DNA from: B1 sp964355075
Lineage (GTDB): Bacteria; Bacteroidota; Bacteroidia; UKL13-3
Assembly: GCA_964355075.1 (NCBI GenBank)
Contig: CAYHCF010000001.1
Span: forward strand, 62,001-126,000
Direction: 5' to 3'
Length of the DNA stretch: 64,000 nt
Shown: positions 62,865 through 64,000 of the stretch, piece by piece
How positions within the stretch are numbered: the stretch's first letter is position 1
How the letters are laid out: each line of letters opens with the position of its first letter
Notes under the pieces: model-generated
What the model was told of the DNA's origin: nothing
The model's database searches: none
What the model saw: the letters and a program-made list of their open reading frames with translations, nothing else
Position numbers and translations under genes: made by a program

Positions 62865-63995
62865 CTAAAACGCTTCAGCCATTGTAAAATATAGCCCCCG
62901 GATATTTCCTTCACCAAATCCCATATCCATCCGAAAATTGATATGTTCTTTTCGCACTGCTATAAACCTCAGGCCAAAACCATAATTTGCTTTTGGTGAA
63001 GAAAATAAATCTTTTGAATTTTTGCCAACATTTCCTGCTCCGCCAAAAACAGTAAAACCCAGAGGTCCCCATATTGTTTTGCGCAATTCTACCTGAACAG
63101 CCGACATCATATTATCCCTATACCTGCCCCTATAATATCCCCGCATAATCATTTCATTACCCATCGTACCCATTAATCGATAAGGGATATCACCAAAATT
63201 GAAATTACCATAAACCTGCATGGCTAAAACATTTTGATTCCAAAGTTGAACAAATTTACGGGCATCAATAACTACATTTTCAAATTCATTTGTACTGCCC
63301 AATATTTTACTGTAGTAAAAGTTAGAGAGTTCAATATAGGTTCCATTTAATGGATAATAAATATTATCGCGGTTATCATAGGCAAGGGCTAAACCCAATC
63401 CGAAAACACTGTAACCCCTGATTCCAACAACGCCGCTATTTGTGGTAATACTTGCTGAACCGTATTCTAATTGAAACAAACGATCATATTGAAACTGAAC
63501 ACCGGCATACGCATTCTTAATAAACTGACGCATGAGTTTTGCGTTCAGGCGATGCATTTTAAAATCGTAATTTTCTTTGGCCGAATCCAGAACTTTATTC
63601 CCGATACCCCAGTATTTTTCATTAAAATCATTATAGATAAACTCCGCTTTCAGGTTGTACTTATTCTTTGCAAAAAAAATATCCGCTGAGGGCAGCACAC
63701 ATAATTGATGGTATTGGGTAAATAGTGTGTTTAACCTTAAAAAAGAAGGTCGGGTAATGCTATCCTGCTTCACTTTAAAAATATAACCTGCCGTTAATCC
63801 CAGTTGCCAGCCAGTTTCCGGAGAAATACCCCAGATAGGCAAAACAAAAAGATATTTATTTTTAGGGTGAACCGAATCGCCTTCAAAAATACGGTATCCC
63901 CTGTCCAGAAGTTTTTCAAGTTGATTCTTTTGCTGTGCGTTAACAGTAGAAAAAGTCAAATAGAAAAAGACAAACAGAAAAATACTCTTTTTCAT
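62865..63995 (-). CDS. Omp85/BamA-TamA family outer-membrane barrel protein
   Basis: 376 residues with signal peptide MKKSIFLFVFFYLTFSTVNA. No POTRA domain is present; the mature protein goes straight into a 16-strand-like barrel (FVLPIWGISPETGWQLGLTA, LNLKAEFIYND-like strands). The L6-type segment MGNEMIMRGYYRGRYRDN matches the conserved VRGF/Y-R-G-R-Y loop of Omp85 proteins. The C-terminal strand ends FTMAEAF, a Phe. This short patatin/surface-antigen-like subgroup is common in Bacteroidota. The role is not known. Confidence 0.88.
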   Translation of the reverse strand: MKKSIFLFVFFYLTFSTVNAQQKNQLEKLLDRGYRIFEGDSVHPKNKYLFVLPIWGISPETGWQLGLTAGYIFKVKQDSITRPSFLRLNTLFTQYHQLCVLPSADIFFAKNKYNLKAEFIYNDFNEKYWGIGNKVLDSAKENYDFKMHRLNAKLMRQFIKNAYAGVQFQYDRLFQLEYGSASITTNSGVVGIRGYSVFGLGLALAYDNRDNIYYPLNGTYIELSNFYYSKILGSTNEFENVVIDARKFVQLWNQNVLAMQVYGNFNFGDIPYRLMGTMGNEMIMRGYYRGRYRDNMMSAVQVELRKTIWGPLGFTVFGGAGNVGKNSKDLFSSPKANYGFGLRFIAVRKEHINFRMDMGFGEGNIRGLYFTMAEAF

Positions 63996-64000
63996 GCGCA

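Noticed and set aside
1..64000. tRNA, rRNA, CRISPR arrays, insertion sequences or prophage
   Set aside because: I looked through the intergenic stretches and saw no cloverleaf, spaced direct repeats, transposase or phage gene; the only phage-associated domain is the solitary ORF6N protein.

Overview
The window is a contiguous piece of a Bacteroidota chromosome. Supporting signs are type IX secretion (T9SS) C-terminal sorting domains, the gliding lipoprotein GldH, several TonB-dependent receptors, TAnnTTTG-type -7 promoter boxes, few Shine-Dalgarno sequences, a fused alpha/beta E1 dehydrogenase and a PSP1-GldH gene pair. The DNA is AT-rich and the genes are mostly housekeeping. I see no phage, transposase, CRISPR array, rRNA or tRNA.

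Layout. 1-4.1 kb: the end of a T9SS cargo protein, prfB with its programmed +1 frameshift, an SDR oxidoreductase, and a STAS protein overlapping ribonuclease Z. 4.2-13.4 kb: one nine-gene heme operon on the minus strand, in transcription order hemA-C-D-E-B-L-N-H-J, covering every step from glutamyl-tRNA to protoheme. 13.7-21.7 kb: an MsbA-like ABC exporter, a YifB/ComM ATPase, an ORF6N protein, a decayed patch, then holB-PSP1-gldH. 21.7-22.0 kb: a MITE-like nest of inverted repeats. 22-30.6 kb, minus strand: a HTH/membrane-protein pair, meaB, rpiB, tatC, purL, a DUF1566-type lipoprotein and a fused 2-oxoacid dehydrogenase E1. 30.7-42 kb: a USP-antiporter pair, trmB, an S41 protease, murQ, rluD-like, radC, GtrA and a carB that ends before the allosteric domain. 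42.2-52 kb: a TPP-riboswitch-controlled TonB receptor, another beta-barrel receptor, an EEP-family protein and two rhomboids. 52-64 kb: T9SS cargo, a thioesterase, a beta-helix lipoprotein, a cobalamin riboswitch followed by a BtuB-like receptor, a DUF4465 protein with a T9SS tail and a YncE-like lipoprotein, then a class V aminotransferase and an Omp85-like barrel.

Two cofactor-uptake loci are under riboswitch control: thiamine/TPP at 45.2 kb and cobalamin at 56.6 kb. The same window carries cofactor consumers: the TPP-dependent E1 at 28.5 kb, and MeaB, the chaperone of B12-dependent methylmalonyl-CoA mutase, at 23.1 kb. The most interesting part is the cobalamin locus. It joins a riboswitch whose variable arm holds a large repeat-bearing insert to an outer-membrane receptor, a candidate cobamide-binding DUF4465 protein apparently exported by T9SS rather than lipid-anchored, and a BtuG-like propeller lipoprotein. 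A GC-richer, foldable stretch without a convincing gene follows it.
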